Shown here in pieces: positions 42,776 to 50,996 of a stretch of DNA of 64,000 nucleotides (within the stretch, counting starts at the first letter, position 1; every line of letters begins with the position of its first letter). Location of the stretch: the NCBI GenBank assembly GCA_947482115.1, contig CANKII010000003.1, positions 1-64,000 of the forward strand, given 5' to 3'. Source of the stretch: Fibrobacterota bacterium. GTDB lineage: Bacteria; Fibrobacterota; Fibrobacteria; UBA11236. The position numbers were made by a program, and so were the translations under genes. The notes under the pieces are model-generated. The model made no database searches. It was not told the DNA's origin and saw only the letters and a program-made list of their open reading frames with translations.

Positions 42776-43828
42776 ATGCCTCCCGCATTCAAATCTTCTT
42801 CCAGTGCTCCATTGCTGCGGGTCGAGAATCTGTCACTTGGTTTTAAAGCCAATGGCAAGGTGACACCCGTGACCGAGGGCGTGACGTTTGAAGTCAGGCC
42901 GGGTGAGGTGTTTGGACTGGTCGGCGAATCCGGCTGCGGAAAAACCGTCACCTGTCTGGGATTGCTCCGCTTACTCCCCAAAGTCGGCAGCGCTGTATTA
43001 TCGGGACAGGCAATGTTCGAGGGAAAAGATTTGCTGCACATGTCCGATGAGGATTTGCGTTCGGTTCGCGGCGCGGAGATCGCCATGATCTTTCAAGAAC
43101 CTTCGGCGGCCATGAATCCCCTGCTGCCCATTCGCAGCCAGCTATTGATGCCGTTTAAACACCATCCTTACAACGGCGACCCGGAAGTGCGCGTCACGAA
43201 ATTGTTGCGTCGTGTCGGTTTTGCCGATCCCGAACTCGTGTTGAAATCCTATCCGCATGAACTTTCCGGCGGCATGTTGCAGCGCGTGATGATCGCCCAT
43301 GCTTTGCTGTTGCATCCGAAATTATTGCTGGCCGACGAACCGACGACGGCTTTAGACGTCACCGTGCAGGCGCAAATTCTGGAGTTGCTGGCAGAGATGC
43401 AGCGAGAATCCGGCCTCAGTGTGGTATTGATTACGCACAATCTGAACCTCGTGGCGCAATACGCCAGCCGCGTGGCGGTGATGTATGCGGGACGGGTGGT
43501 GGAAGAAGCACCGGTGGCGGATTTTCTCGACAACGCGAAGCACCCCTATTCGCAGGGTTTACTGGAAGCACTGCCCCGACTGGATGAAGCCGCGCATGTC
43601 CCAAAACCGATTCCGGGTTCCGTGCCATCAGCGGATAAATATCCGAGCGGTTGCCGATTTCGCGATCGCTGTCCTTATGCCTTTGATCGCTGCACCGTTG
43701 TTCCACAGTGGACTGAAATCAGTCCGGGTCATCGCGTGGCCTGTCATCTGTTCCCTCACCCATCCCCCAGCCCCCTTCCCTCTCCATCGGTAGCGATGGA
43801 GAGGGAAGGGGGGAAGGGGGTTAGGTGA
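42776..43828 (+). CDS. Peptide ABC transporter ATPase, second OppD-type
   Basis: A 350-residue ATPase. Walker A GESGCGKT, Q-loop IFQEP, signature ELSGGMLQR, Walker B LLLADEPTTALD and the C-terminal CRFRDRCPYAFDRC motif are all present. The last ~22 residues (HPSPSPLPSPS...) are encoded by a family-2 palindrome and are probably not native. The stop codon overlaps the next gene by GTGA. As with the first pair, no permease is adjacent. Confidence 0.92.
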   Translation: MPPAFKSSSSAPLLRVENLSLGFKANGKVTPVTEGVTFEVRPGEVFGLVGESGCGKTVTCLGLLRLLPKVGSAVLSGQAMFEGKDLLHMSDEDLRSVRGAEIAMIFQEPSAAMNPLLPIRSQLLMPFKHHPYNGDPEVRVTKLLRRVGFADPELVLKSYPHELSGGMLQRVMIAHALLLHPKLLLADEPTTALDVTVQAQILELLAEMQRESGLSVVLITHNLNLVAQYASRVAVMYAGRVVEEAPVADFLDNAKHPYSQGLLEALPRLDEAAHVPKPIPGSVPSADKYPSGCRFRDRCPYAFDRCTVVPQWTEISPGHRVACHLFPHPSPSPLPSPSVAMEREGGKGVR

Positions 43829-43830
43829 GG
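43754..43830. repeat. Palindromic repeat family 2 at the oppD/oppF junction
   Basis: The ends are CCTCACC and GGTGAGG; inside, CCCCCTTCCCTCTCCATCG pairs with CGATGGAGAGGGAAGGGGG around GTAG. The element encodes the last residues and stop codon of the OppD-type gene and the GTG assigned as OppF-type start, so it has rebuilt the junction between two genes. Confidence 0.85.
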
Positions 43831-44787
43831 TTGTTATCCGCACGTAATCTGTCCACGCATTTTCCGATCCGTGGTGGATTCTGGCGCAAGGCTGTCAACT
43901 ACGTTCGCGCGGTACATGAGGTCTCACTGGATGTTTATCCCGGTGAAGTCGTCGCGCTGGTCGGTGAATCCGGTTGCGGGAAAAGCACACTGGGTTTTTC
44001 ATTGTTGGGCCTCACGCCGCCGACATCCGGCACTATCGAATTACTTGGAAACTCGATTGACATTCAAAAACCATCTTCTTGGAAATCCCATCGCAAGGAT
44101 TTTCAAATCATCTTTCAGGACCCTTATACTTCTTTGAATCCGCGCCTCACCGTGTTCGAGTTACTTTCCGAGCCTTTAACGACTCATGGTCTTGTTCCCC
44201 GTTCCGGGTTGCGCGAGGCCGCAGCGGATCTATTGCGTCAGGTGGGTTTGTCTCCGGATATTCTGGATCGATTTCCCCATGCCTTCTCGGGTGGGCAACG
44301 CCAGCGGCTATGCATTGCGCGCGCGCTGGGACTGAAACCGAAATTACTGGTATGCGATGAAGTCGTGTCCGCATTGGATGTTTCGGTACAGGCGCAAATC
44401 GTGAATCTGCTGCTGGATCTCAAACGGGATCATGGGTTGTCTCTTCTATTCATCACACATGATTTGTCGCTGGTTCGCTCCATCGCGGATCGCGTACTGG
44501 TGATGTATCTCGGCAGCATTGTGGAAACCGCGACGGCGGCGGATCTCTTCCGCGCTCCGCATCATCCTTACACGCGGGCGCTGCTGGATTCCATTCCGAC
44601 TTTGGATCCGGCCAAGAAACCGAAGCCGCTCGAAGGCGAACTTCCATCCTCATCGAATCCGCCACCCGGCTGCGTTTTCGCAACCCGCTGTCCACGGGCG
44701 TTCGACCGCTGTCGTGTGGAAGTTCCAAAATTGGTGGTGGATAAAACGAGAAGCGTGGCTTGTTTTGATCCAATGACAAAAATGTAG
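43825..44787 (+). CDS. Peptide ABC transporter ATPase, second OppF-type
   Basis: A 320-residue partner: Walker A GESGCGKST, Q-loop IFQDPYTSLNPR, signature FSGGQRQR, Walker B LLVCDEVVSALD (E-V instead of E-P) and the C-terminal CVFATRCPRAFDRC motif. GTG at 43825 lies inside the repeat; TTG at 43831 is the probable ancestral start. The stop codon lies in the left arm of another palindrome (44772). Confidence 0.92.
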   Translation: MRLLSARNLSTHFPIRGGFWRKAVNYVRAVHEVSLDVYPGEVVALVGESGCGKSTLGFSLLGLTPPTSGTIELLGNSIDIQKPSSWKSHRKDFQIIFQDPYTSLNPRLTVFELLSEPLTTHGLVPRSGLREAAADLLRQVGLSPDILDRFPHAFSGGQRQRLCIARALGLKPKLLVCDEVVSALDVSVQAQIVNLLLDLKRDHGLSLLFITHDLSLVRSIADRVLVMYLGSIVETATAADLFRAPHHPYTRALLDSIPTLDPAKKPKPLEGELPSSSNPPPGCVFATRCPRAFDRCRVEVPKLVVDKTRSVACFDPMTKM

Positions 44788-44824
44788 GGGCGCGATTTAA
44801 TCACGCCCCTACATTTTTGTCATT
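44772..44824. repeat. Palindromic repeat family 3 spanning two convergent stop codons
   Basis: Two exact 21-bp arms, 44772-44792 and 44804-44824, with core AAAAATGTAGGGGCG and an 11-base spacer. The left arm contains the TAG of the OppF-type gene and the right arm the TGA of purU. It is likely to form a hairpin in both transcripts. Confidence 0.9.
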
Positions 44825-45671
44825 CCCCAAACACAATCGTCCGATTCCCTGTAATCAATACTCGCCGTTCCAAATGCAACCGAACTGCCTGCGTCAATAC
44901 ACGCCGTTCCAGATCACGACCCTTGCGTACCATGTCCTCCGCCGCATCACGGTGCGAAACACGGCAGGTGTCCTGCGCAATAATGGGACCCTCGTCCAAC
45001 ACCGGAGTCACATAATGCGCCGTCGCACCAATCAGTTTGACCCCGCGCTCCTTCGCCTGATGATACGGTTTCGCCCCGGCAAATGCGGGCAAAAAAGAAT
45101 GATGAATGTTGATTGCCCGGCCCGCATATTCCAGACAAAAATCAGAGGACAACACCTGCATGTATCTCGCCAGCACTACCAAATCAATATTCCCCCGCTT
45201 CAGCAATTCCCGTTGACGGCACTCAGCCTCAACCTTCCCTAATTCCTCAACGGAGATGTGATGAAACGGGATGTCAAAATGCCGGGCCACTTCTCCCACC
45301 GATTTGTGATTGGACAGGACGATCGCAATGTTTCCCGGTAATTCATCGAGGCTTTGATTCAACAAAAGATCGTACAGGCAATGCGGGGTCTTGCCTGCAA
45401 ACACGGCCACACGGGGTTTACTCTCCACATCATGCAATTCGAAGGACATTGAAAAAGCCGCTGCCAAGTCCTCCAAGGCCTTTTGCGTTGCAGCAGGATC
45501 CAAACGGAATGCCGAACGATCAAAGGCGATGCGCATGAAAAATGTTCCCGTGTCCATGTCAGAATGCTGATCCGCGTCCAGAATATTGCCGCCCTGATCG
45601 CACAGGAAAGCCGACACCGCTGCGACAATACCGGTACGATCCGGACACTTGATCAGAAGGATCGAAGTCAC
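44820..45671 (-). CDS. purU: Formyltetrahydrofolate deformylase
   Basis: Hydrolyses 10-formyl-THF to formate and THF, supplying formate for purine synthesis. The 283-residue product has an N-terminal ACT-type domain (ILLIKCPDRTGIVAAVSAFL, NILDADQHSD) and the formyltransferase domain with VLSNHKSVGEVARHFDIPFHH, NIHHSFLPAFAGAKPYHQA (catalytic Asn-His) and GATAHYVTPVLDEGPIIAQD (Asp). It overlaps the M32 peptidase gene by 4 bp. Confidence 0.96.
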   Translation of the reverse strand: MTSILLIKCPDRTGIVAAVSAFLCDQGGNILDADQHSDMDTGTFFMRIAFDRSAFRLDPAATQKALEDLAAAFSMSFELHDVESKPRVAVFAGKTPHCLYDLLLNQSLDELPGNIAIVLSNHKSVGEVARHFDIPFHHISVEELGKVEAECRQRELLKRGNIDLVVLARYMQVLSSDFCLEYAGRAINIHHSFLPAFAGAKPYHQAKERGVKLIGATAHYVTPVLDEGPIIAQDTCRVSHRDAAEDMVRKGRDLERRVLTQAVRLHLERRVLITGNRTIVFGE

Positions 45672-47158
45672 AGGTATTTTTTCTCCAAATAATTCAGAAA
45701 ATATTCCGGATTCAGATCTTCACCGGTTGCGCGATGCATTAAATCAGCTGCGGAGAATTCGCGGCCGAATCGATGAATTTTATTACGAAGCCATTCCCGC
45801 ATCACGGAAAATTCTCCGGCGCGAATTTTCACATCCAGCGAACCCATCTCTCGTTCCATAGCCGCGCAGACCTGCGCCGCATACAAATTCCCCATGGTAT
45901 AAGTCGGAAAGTATCCGTACAGTCCGCAGCTCCAATGCACGTCCTGAAGAAACCCCTCCGCAGCGGAAGTCGGGCGGATGCCCAGCAGTTTTTCCATGCC
46001 CGAATTCCACGCATCCGGAATACCGGCCACTTCCAACGCGCCGGAGAATAAGGCTTCCTCCAATTGAAAACGCAAAACGATATGCAAATTGTAAGTGACC
46101 TCGTCTGCTTCGACCCGAATCAACGAAGGCTTCACAAGATTGACTTGTGCCAACACATCCTCCACGGTCACCCCATCCAACGCCGCGCCAAAATATTCTT
46201 TCGCGATCGGCAGATAACGTTCCCAATAGGCACGCGAACGGCCCACACGATTTTCCCACAACCGCGATTGCGATTCATGCACAGAGAGTGAAACAGCTTC
46301 CGCCAGCGGAGTTCCCCAATCCTCATCGGGCAATCCCTGTTCATAAAGACCATGCCCGCCTTCATGCAAAGTGCTGAAAATTGCGGTCAGCCAATCCTCT
46401 TCGCGATACCGCGTAGTGAGACGCACATCGCCCGGACTTAACCCCTGTGTAAACGGATGTGCACTGGAATCCAAACGCCCCGCTTCCAAATCAAAACCCA
46501 TGTCGTGCAGGAGTCTTTCATTAAATCGCCGTTGTACGTCAATGGGAATGCTTCCGCCCTGTTGCGATCTACTCGTGGTCGCCGAGCCTGCCGAGGCGTC
46601 CACAATGCGCCGAGCCAACGGAGTCAATCCATCGCGCAATTTTTCCAGAACCGGTTTAATCGTTGAGGCTTTGGACCCGGGTTCAAATTGATCGAGCAAT
46701 GCATCGTAGGGACTTTCGACATAACCCAAGCACTCCGCCTCCCGGCGTTTGAGTTGCACCATCTTTTCCAGCCACGGCAAAAACTCGGAAGGTGCGTTGC
46801 GTTCCCGCGCCTTGGCCCACGCCTGTTGTGAAAGCGATCCAGTACGCGCCAAATCGGAAGCCAATGCTTCCGGAATTTTACGAGCCTTTTCCACGTCGCG
46901 TCGCAGTTCGCGCACCAGAGCTTTTTCCCGATCCGAAAGATCGGACTGCGATCCGGTTTCCCCGATCAAGGCCCACAATTTGTCCGAAGTGAGACGCTGA
47001 TGTAAAACCGTGCTTAATGCGGCTTGGGATTCCGCTCGTGTGACACCACCCTTGGGAGGCATATGGGTTTCCTGATCCCAGCCGAGCAGGCCTTCAGCGG
47101 CACGCAAAGCTTGGAGTTCCCGGCTGGTTTGGCGTAAAGATTGTACAAGTGTCGGCAT
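45668..47158 (-). CDS. M32-family metallocarboxypeptidase
   Basis: A 496-residue zinc carboxypeptidase (Taq type). The zinc motif is TLHEGGHGLYEQG near 267 (HExxH), with the third ligand region EAVSLSVHESQSRLWEN near 290; DVRLTTRYREEDWLTAIFS precedes and GYFPTYTMGNLYAAQ follows near 415. Near residue 190 the stretch DASAGSATT comes from a family-1-like palindrome. It is upstream of and overlapping purU. Confidence 0.93.
   Translation of the reverse strand: MPTLVQSLRQTSRELQALRAAEGLLGWDQETHMPPKGGVTRAESQAALSTVLHQRLTSDKLWALIGETGSQSDLSDREKALVRELRRDVEKARKIPEALASDLARTGSLSQQAWAKARERNAPSEFLPWLEKMVQLKRREAECLGYVESPYDALLDQFEPGSKASTIKPVLEKLRDGLTPLARRIVDASAGSATTSRSQQGGSIPIDVQRRFNERLLHDMGFDLEAGRLDSSAHPFTQGLSPGDVRLTTRYREEDWLTAIFSTLHEGGHGLYEQGLPDEDWGTPLAEAVSLSVHESQSRLWENRVGRSRAYWERYLPIAKEYFGAALDGVTVEDVLAQVNLVKPSLIRVEADEVTYNLHIVLRFQLEEALFSGALEVAGIPDAWNSGMEKLLGIRPTSAAEGFLQDVHWSCGLYGYFPTYTMGNLYAAQVCAAMEREMGSLDVKIRAGEFSVMREWLRNKIHRFGREFSAADLMHRATGEDLNPEYFLNYLEKKYL
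46577..46600. repeat. Palindromic repeat (family 1 variant) inside M32 gene
   Basis: A 24-bp copy with core GGTCGCCGAGCCTGCCGAGG, differing at two positions from the copy that ends the sulfite reductase gene (51003). It is in frame on the minus strand (DASAGSATT). Confidence 0.7.
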
Positions 47159-47183
47159 GGAAGGAAGATAACTTCACCTACGT

Positions 47184-47296
47184 CCTCACCCCTAGCCCCT
47201 CTCCGTCTCTTAAAAAGATGGAGAGGGGAAGGTCAATATTTTTTGCGTTTCTCCCCTCTCTATTCCTTTAAGAATGGAGAGGGGGCGGGGGTGAGG
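47184..47296. repeat. Palindromic repeat family 2, two tandem hairpins
   Basis: The ends are CCTCACC and GGTGAGG. Inside, two imperfect hairpins (CCCCTCTCC...GGAGAGGGG and CCCCTCTC...GAGAGGGGG type) are separated by an AT-rich spacer. It is intergenic between the divergent M32 and adenylate kinase genes, 113 bp, and must lie at or near both promoters. Confidence 0.85.
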
Positions 47297-47320
47297 GTGT
47301 TTGTTAACTTTATCCGCCTT

Positions 47321-48025
47321 ATGTACAAGTACATCATCATGGGCATTCAAGGCGTGGGCAAGGGCACCCAAGCCAAAATCCTTTGCGAAGCCTACGACTT
47401 CGTTCACATTTCCATCGGCGACCAGTTCCGCTGGCACATCTCCAATCACACGAAAATCGCGGCCAAGGTAAACCGCATCATTTCCACCGGACAGATGGTG
47501 GATGACGATCTGGTCGCCAAAGTGGTTGAAGAACGCCTTCGGTGGCATGACTGGAATTACGGGTTTGTACTGGACGGTTTCCCGCGCAGTTTTGCCCAGA
47601 CGGAATTTCTGTTTGAGAATTACAACATCAACGGTGTTGTTCATCTCGATGCGCCGGATACCCTTGTCACTGAGCGCATGATGGGACGCCGTGTCTGTTC
47701 GCGTTGCGGCCTCGATTACAATCTCATCGAGCACCGCCCGAAAATCGACGGTATCTGTGATGTATGCGGCGGCACTTTGATGGTGCGCAGCGACGATCAC
47801 GAGGAAGCGATCAAAAAACGCATCCACGATTATCATGTCAAAACCGAGCCCATGCTCCGGTTTTTTCAACGGCTCGGTGTGCTTTATACTGTCGATGCCA
47901 CACAATCCATTTCCAAAGTGCATGAGGATATCCGAACAGCTCTTGGTCTTCCTGAAGAGCCGAGGAAACTGAACTCGCTCACCTTGCATTCCGAGCGTGA
48001 ATTTTCCAAAGGACTTCCGTCATGA
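47321..48025 (+). CDS. adk: Adenylate kinase
   Basis: A 234-residue nucleoside monophosphate kinase: P-loop [12 protein letters not shown] (about 8-19), NMP-binding [27 protein letters not shown] near 80 (signature DGFPR) and a long LID with a CxxC...CxxC zinc site ([20 protein letters not shown]). The ATG at 47321 (MYKYIIMG) is chosen because the longer frame runs through the upstream repeat. It overlaps rfbA by ATGA. The C-terminus is about 20 residues longer than in E. coli Adk. Confidence 0.93.
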   Translation: MYKYIIMGIQGVGKGTQAKILCEAYDFVHISIGDQFRWHISNHTKIAAKVNRIISTGQMVDDDLVAKVVEERLRWHDWNYGFVLDGFPRSFAQTEFLFENYNINGVVHLDAPDTLVTERMMGRRVCSRCGLDYNLIEHRPKIDGICDVCGGTLMVRSDDHEEAIKKRIHDYHVKTEPMLRFFQRLGVLYTVDATQSISKVHEDIRTALGLPEEPRKLNSLTLHSEREFSKGLPS

Positions 48026-48888
48026 AGGGCATTGTTCTTGCGGGCGGAGCGGGTTCACGCCTCTACCCCCTTTCAAAAGTTGCCAGCAAGCAACTTCAGC
48101 CCGTGTACGACAAGCCCATGATCTATTACCCCCTGGCCACTTTAATGCTGGGAGGAATTCGCGACATCCTTTTGATTTCCACCCCGGAAGACACCCCCCG
48201 TTTCCAGGAATTACTCGGCGATGGTTCCCAATGGGGACTAAAACTCACTTATAAAGTTCAGCCGAAACCGGAAGGTTTGGCACAGGCTTTTATTCTCGGC
48301 GAGGAATTTTTGGCGGGTGATTCCGCCACCTTGGTGCTGGGCGACAACGTCTTTTACGGCACCATGAAGCTGGATGAAATCATCTCGTCGTTCAAAAGCG
48401 GCGCATTGGTATTCGGTTATCCGGTCAAGGATCCGGAACGCTATGGCGTGGTGGAGTTTGATGCCTCCGGCAACGTGGTTGGCATCGAGGAAAAGCCCAT
48501 CAAACCCAAATCGCATTACGCAGTACCCGGCTTGTACATCTACGACGGTCGTGTGGCGGAATATGCAAAGACCCAGAAGCCCTCGCCGCGAGGCGAACTG
48601 GAAATCACCGATCTCAACAATCGGTATCTGAAGCAGGGTGAGCTTCGCGTTTCCCTGCTCGGTCGCGGCATTGCATGGCTGGATACGGGAACACATGCGT
48701 CCCTGCTGGAAGCCAGTTCATTCATTCATACCATTGAGACTCGGCAGGGTTTGAAGATTGCCTGCCTTGAGGAAATCGCCTACATACGCGGCTTCATTGA
48801 TGCGACTCGATTGAAGGCCACTTTGGCGGCGATGCCGAAATCGCCGTATCGGGAATATCTTCAGGAACGATTCCCCGAAGCGGCTTAA
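48022..48888 (+). CDS. rfbA: Glucose-1-phosphate thymidylyltransferase
   Basis: Makes dTDP-glucose from glucose 1-phosphate and dTTP, the first step to dTDP-rhamnose. The 288-residue product carries [16 protein letters not shown] (3-18), [25 protein letters not shown] near 108, AVPGLYIYD near 170 and [16 protein letters not shown] near 220. rfbB, rfbC and rfbD are not in the window. Confidence 0.96.
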   Translation: MKGIVLAGGAGSRLYPLSKVASKQLQPVYDKPMIYYPLATLMLGGIRDILLISTPEDTPRFQELLGDGSQWGLKLTYKVQPKPEGLAQAFILGEEFLAGDSATLVLGDNVFYGTMKLDEIISSFKSGALVFGYPVKDPERYGVVEFDASGNVVGIEEKPIKPKSHYAVPGLYIYDGRVAEYAKTQKPSPRGELEITDLNNRYLKQGELRVSLLGRGIAWLDTGTHASLLEASSFIHTIETRQGLKIACLEEIAYIRGFIDATRLKATLAAMPKSPYREYLQERFPEAA

Positions 48889-49757
48889 AACACGATTTTA
48901 AATCCCAACGATCCGAGTTTATCCTCGTTGTCGACAATGTTGTTGTCGAAAAAGACGTAGGTGTAATAGAGTCCGGCGATGTTGTCCCTGCCCATCAACA
49001 GCAAGTTGGCCGTCACGCTCCATCTCCGTTCCATGACATTATTGGCCCGCCACCAAAGGTTCTGGTTAACGTCAGCATAACTTCCCCAATGCCCCCAGCG
49101 ACCCAGATGATAGCGGAGCAGGCCAAATTCCTCATAGCGATAATCATTGTTCTGCGCCAGCCAAACCGATTGTTTGCCGTGCAGAAAAACTCCTGCGTTG
49201 ACCTGATAATCCCACTTGTCCAGAATACGGGCCAGCGGAGCGCCGGGACGCTTTAGATCCCGATAGCGCTCCACAAGAAATTGGGGATACGCGCCCTTGC
49301 TGCCAAATCCGAATCGGAAACTATTCCACCAAATCGAGCCGCTCGAATCAATTTTTCCAATGGAATGAATGCATTCGTGTAGCAATAGCCCGCTGATGAT
49401 CCACGAGTCAAACTCATAACGATAACCGGGTGTTAATGTATAGCGAATTCTGTTCAGGCGAAAGATCGTGGAATCCGGCCTTTCGATGAGTGTGCTGTTT
49501 GCGATCAACCAGGTGGAAGTCAAACCCTTCCACTTGAAAAAATCCACATAGGCGTAAAAATCCGACCGGTATCCCGGATCAAAGCCGTTGCGCGGGCCTC
49601 CGCCGTTTACATAAGGCGCGAAGCTGATTTGCCCGTTGGTGTTCATCAGAACTTCAAAGTCGTCGGCAAGCCAGTGCCAAACTGCATTTTCAGCCGTGGC
49701 CGAGTTTACTCCGAAAAGGAACAGGCAGACGAACAGGAGTCGCATGATGTAGGCCAT
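48885..49757 (-). CDS. Exported hypothetical protein, possibly outer-membrane
   Basis: A 290-residue protein with a signal peptide (hydrophobic [10 protein letters not shown], cleavage near SATA). It is rich in aromatic residues with alternating strands and ends in an aromatic pattern (GLYYTYVFF..., SLGFKIVF with terminal Phe), as in outer-membrane barrels. [10 protein letters not shown] near 150 resembles part of an HExxH but is not one. Starts at 49757 (MAYIMRLL) or 49745 are both possible. It is convergent with rfbA, with the stop codons overlapping. Confidence 0.65.
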   Translation of the reverse strand: MAYIMRLLFVCLFLFGVNSATAENAVWHWLADDFEVLMNTNGQISFAPYVNGGGPRNGFDPGYRSDFYAYVDFFKWKGLTSTWLIANSTLIERPDSTIFRLNRIRYTLTPGYRYEFDSWIISGLLLHECIHSIGKIDSSGSIWWNSFRFGFGSKGAYPQFLVERYRDLKRPGAPLARILDKWDYQVNAGVFLHGKQSVWLAQNNDYRYEEFGLLRYHLGRWGHWGSYADVNQNLWWRANNVMERRWSVTANLLLMGRDNIAGLYYTYVFFDNNIVDNEDKLGSLGFKIVF

Positions 49758-49804
49758 GAGACAAAATATGCTTTGATTTAACGGAGAAGCAGGCTCACCC
49801 TCCT

Positions 49805-50392
49805 TCATCGTTTGAAGAAGTAAAAGTCCTCCTGGCATTTCTTGAAGCCTATCGAAAGCATTTTTCGCTTCCACCACGTTTTGGTTTCATAGGTACGTAC
49901 CCCGGCATGTGGGCCACTCCGGCTTCCTCCGTAACCCTTGGCATCTACGAGAAGGCAGACCATGCCGGAACAGGCGCGGGTGACTTTTTTGAGGTACCCG
50001 TCCCGCCGTGTCGGAGACAGGTATTGTGCGACACACTCCACAATGATGTCATAGGATTCTGCCTTCAACGCCCGAATCTCCTTCGTTGCGTCGGCTTTTT
50101 TAATCCGGGCCCTTATTTTCCGGTCTTTGATCTGATCGAGGATGTAAGAGGAATTTTCAATTCCACGGGCTTTCAACCCATGCCGCAAAGCCCGCTTTAA
50201 AAGACGACCATCCGCAGCTCCAATGTCCAGAAAGGTTTTCGGATCTTCCCCGAAATGTTTTCGATAGGTTTCGAGGACTTCATCCACAGCGAAAGTGTAA
50301 TCCCGCCAGCTTTTCGAATAATCCGTGTTTTGATAACCCGGAGTATGGGCTCCGTAGCGGCTAAAGTAATCCTTGCCCAATGGCTTCGGCAT
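49805..50392 (-). CDS. Class I SAM-dependent methyltransferase
   Basis: A 195-residue methyltransferase with motif I TFLDIGAADGRLLKRAL (about 54-70), ARGIENSSYI (motif II) and SYDIIVECVAQYLSP (motif IV). The N-terminal region YFSRYGAHTPGYQNTDYSKSWRDY may bind the substrate. The substrate is unknown. It lies 21 bp after the conserved protein that follows the sulfite reductase gene. Confidence 0.8.
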   Translation of the reverse strand: MPKPLGKDYFSRYGAHTPGYQNTDYSKSWRDYTFAVDEVLETYRKHFGEDPKTFLDIGAADGRLLKRALRHGLKARGIENSSYILDQIKDRKIRARIKKADATKEIRALKAESYDIIVECVAQYLSPTRRDGYLKKVTRACSGMVCLLVDAKGYGGSRSGPHAGVRTYETKTWWKRKMLSIGFKKCQEDFYFFKR

Positions 50393-50413
50393 GGATTCAG
50401 GCCGAAGCCATGC

Positions 50414-50989
50414 TCAAGCCAGCTTCTTCAACGCCTCGGCCACGGAAACCGCAGCTTTTGCCTTCACATGCACGGTGAAGCGCTGGCGCGTATCCGGTTC
50501 ACGCGTGAGGGTATAAGCACCTGCCCCGTAAACCTTGTTCAACAAGGCTTCCAGTTCCGGCTTGAGCGTCGCAAAGGTTGCATCTTTGTTTGGTGCAATG
50601 CCACGGTTGTTGACGAAGAACTTCACATCACCGACCAGAAACTTCGGCTTGTTCTTGAAAGTGCCATCCGCTTCCAACAATGCTGCGTGCTGCAAGGTCG
50701 ATGTGAACGACTCGTTCAACTTCTCCGCATTCGATCCCTCGGCGGGCTGGCGGCGTTCATACAGCAAACCCAAACGGCGGCCAGTGCCGTCGAGTGAATA
50801 AGCGACATTGTGGCCGGAGAGAAAGATCACCGGGCCATCCTGCACATGACTGTAATCCGCGACGTCCACAAACACTTCAGGGCTGTCCGGAATCCACGTT
50901 CCGAGAGCCTTGAACCATTCATGCACATTCGGCGCACTGCCGTCCGCAAGATGAATTTTCCATTGGATATTCTGCAAATTCATTTTCAA
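50414..50989 (-). CDS. Conserved hypothetical protein next to sulfite/nitrite reductase
   Basis: A 191-residue soluble protein, no signal peptide. It contains VFVDVADYSHVQDGPVIFLSGHNVAYSLDGTGRRLGLLYERR near 40-80 and a C-terminal helix ending ALKKLA. It starts 7 bp after the reductase stop codon, so it is co-transcribed and may serve sulfite/nitrite assimilation, but no function is known to me. Confidence 0.7.
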   Translation of the reverse strand: MKMNLQNIQWKIHLADGSAPNVHEWFKALGTWIPDSPEVFVDVADYSHVQDGPVIFLSGHNVAYSLDGTGRRLGLLYERRQPAEGSNAEKLNESFTSTLQHAALLEADGTFKNKPKFLVGDVKFFVNNRGIAPNKDATFATLKPELEALLNKVYGAGAYTLTREPDTRQRFTVHVKAKAAVSVAEALKKLA

Positions 50990-50996
50990 AACCTTT

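Noticed and set aside
49355-49390. Zinc protease motif in the exported hypothetical protein
   Set aside because: [10 protein letters not shown] has H-E-C-I-H, which formally fits HExxH, but no third ligand or protease-family context is recognisable, so no protease call is made.
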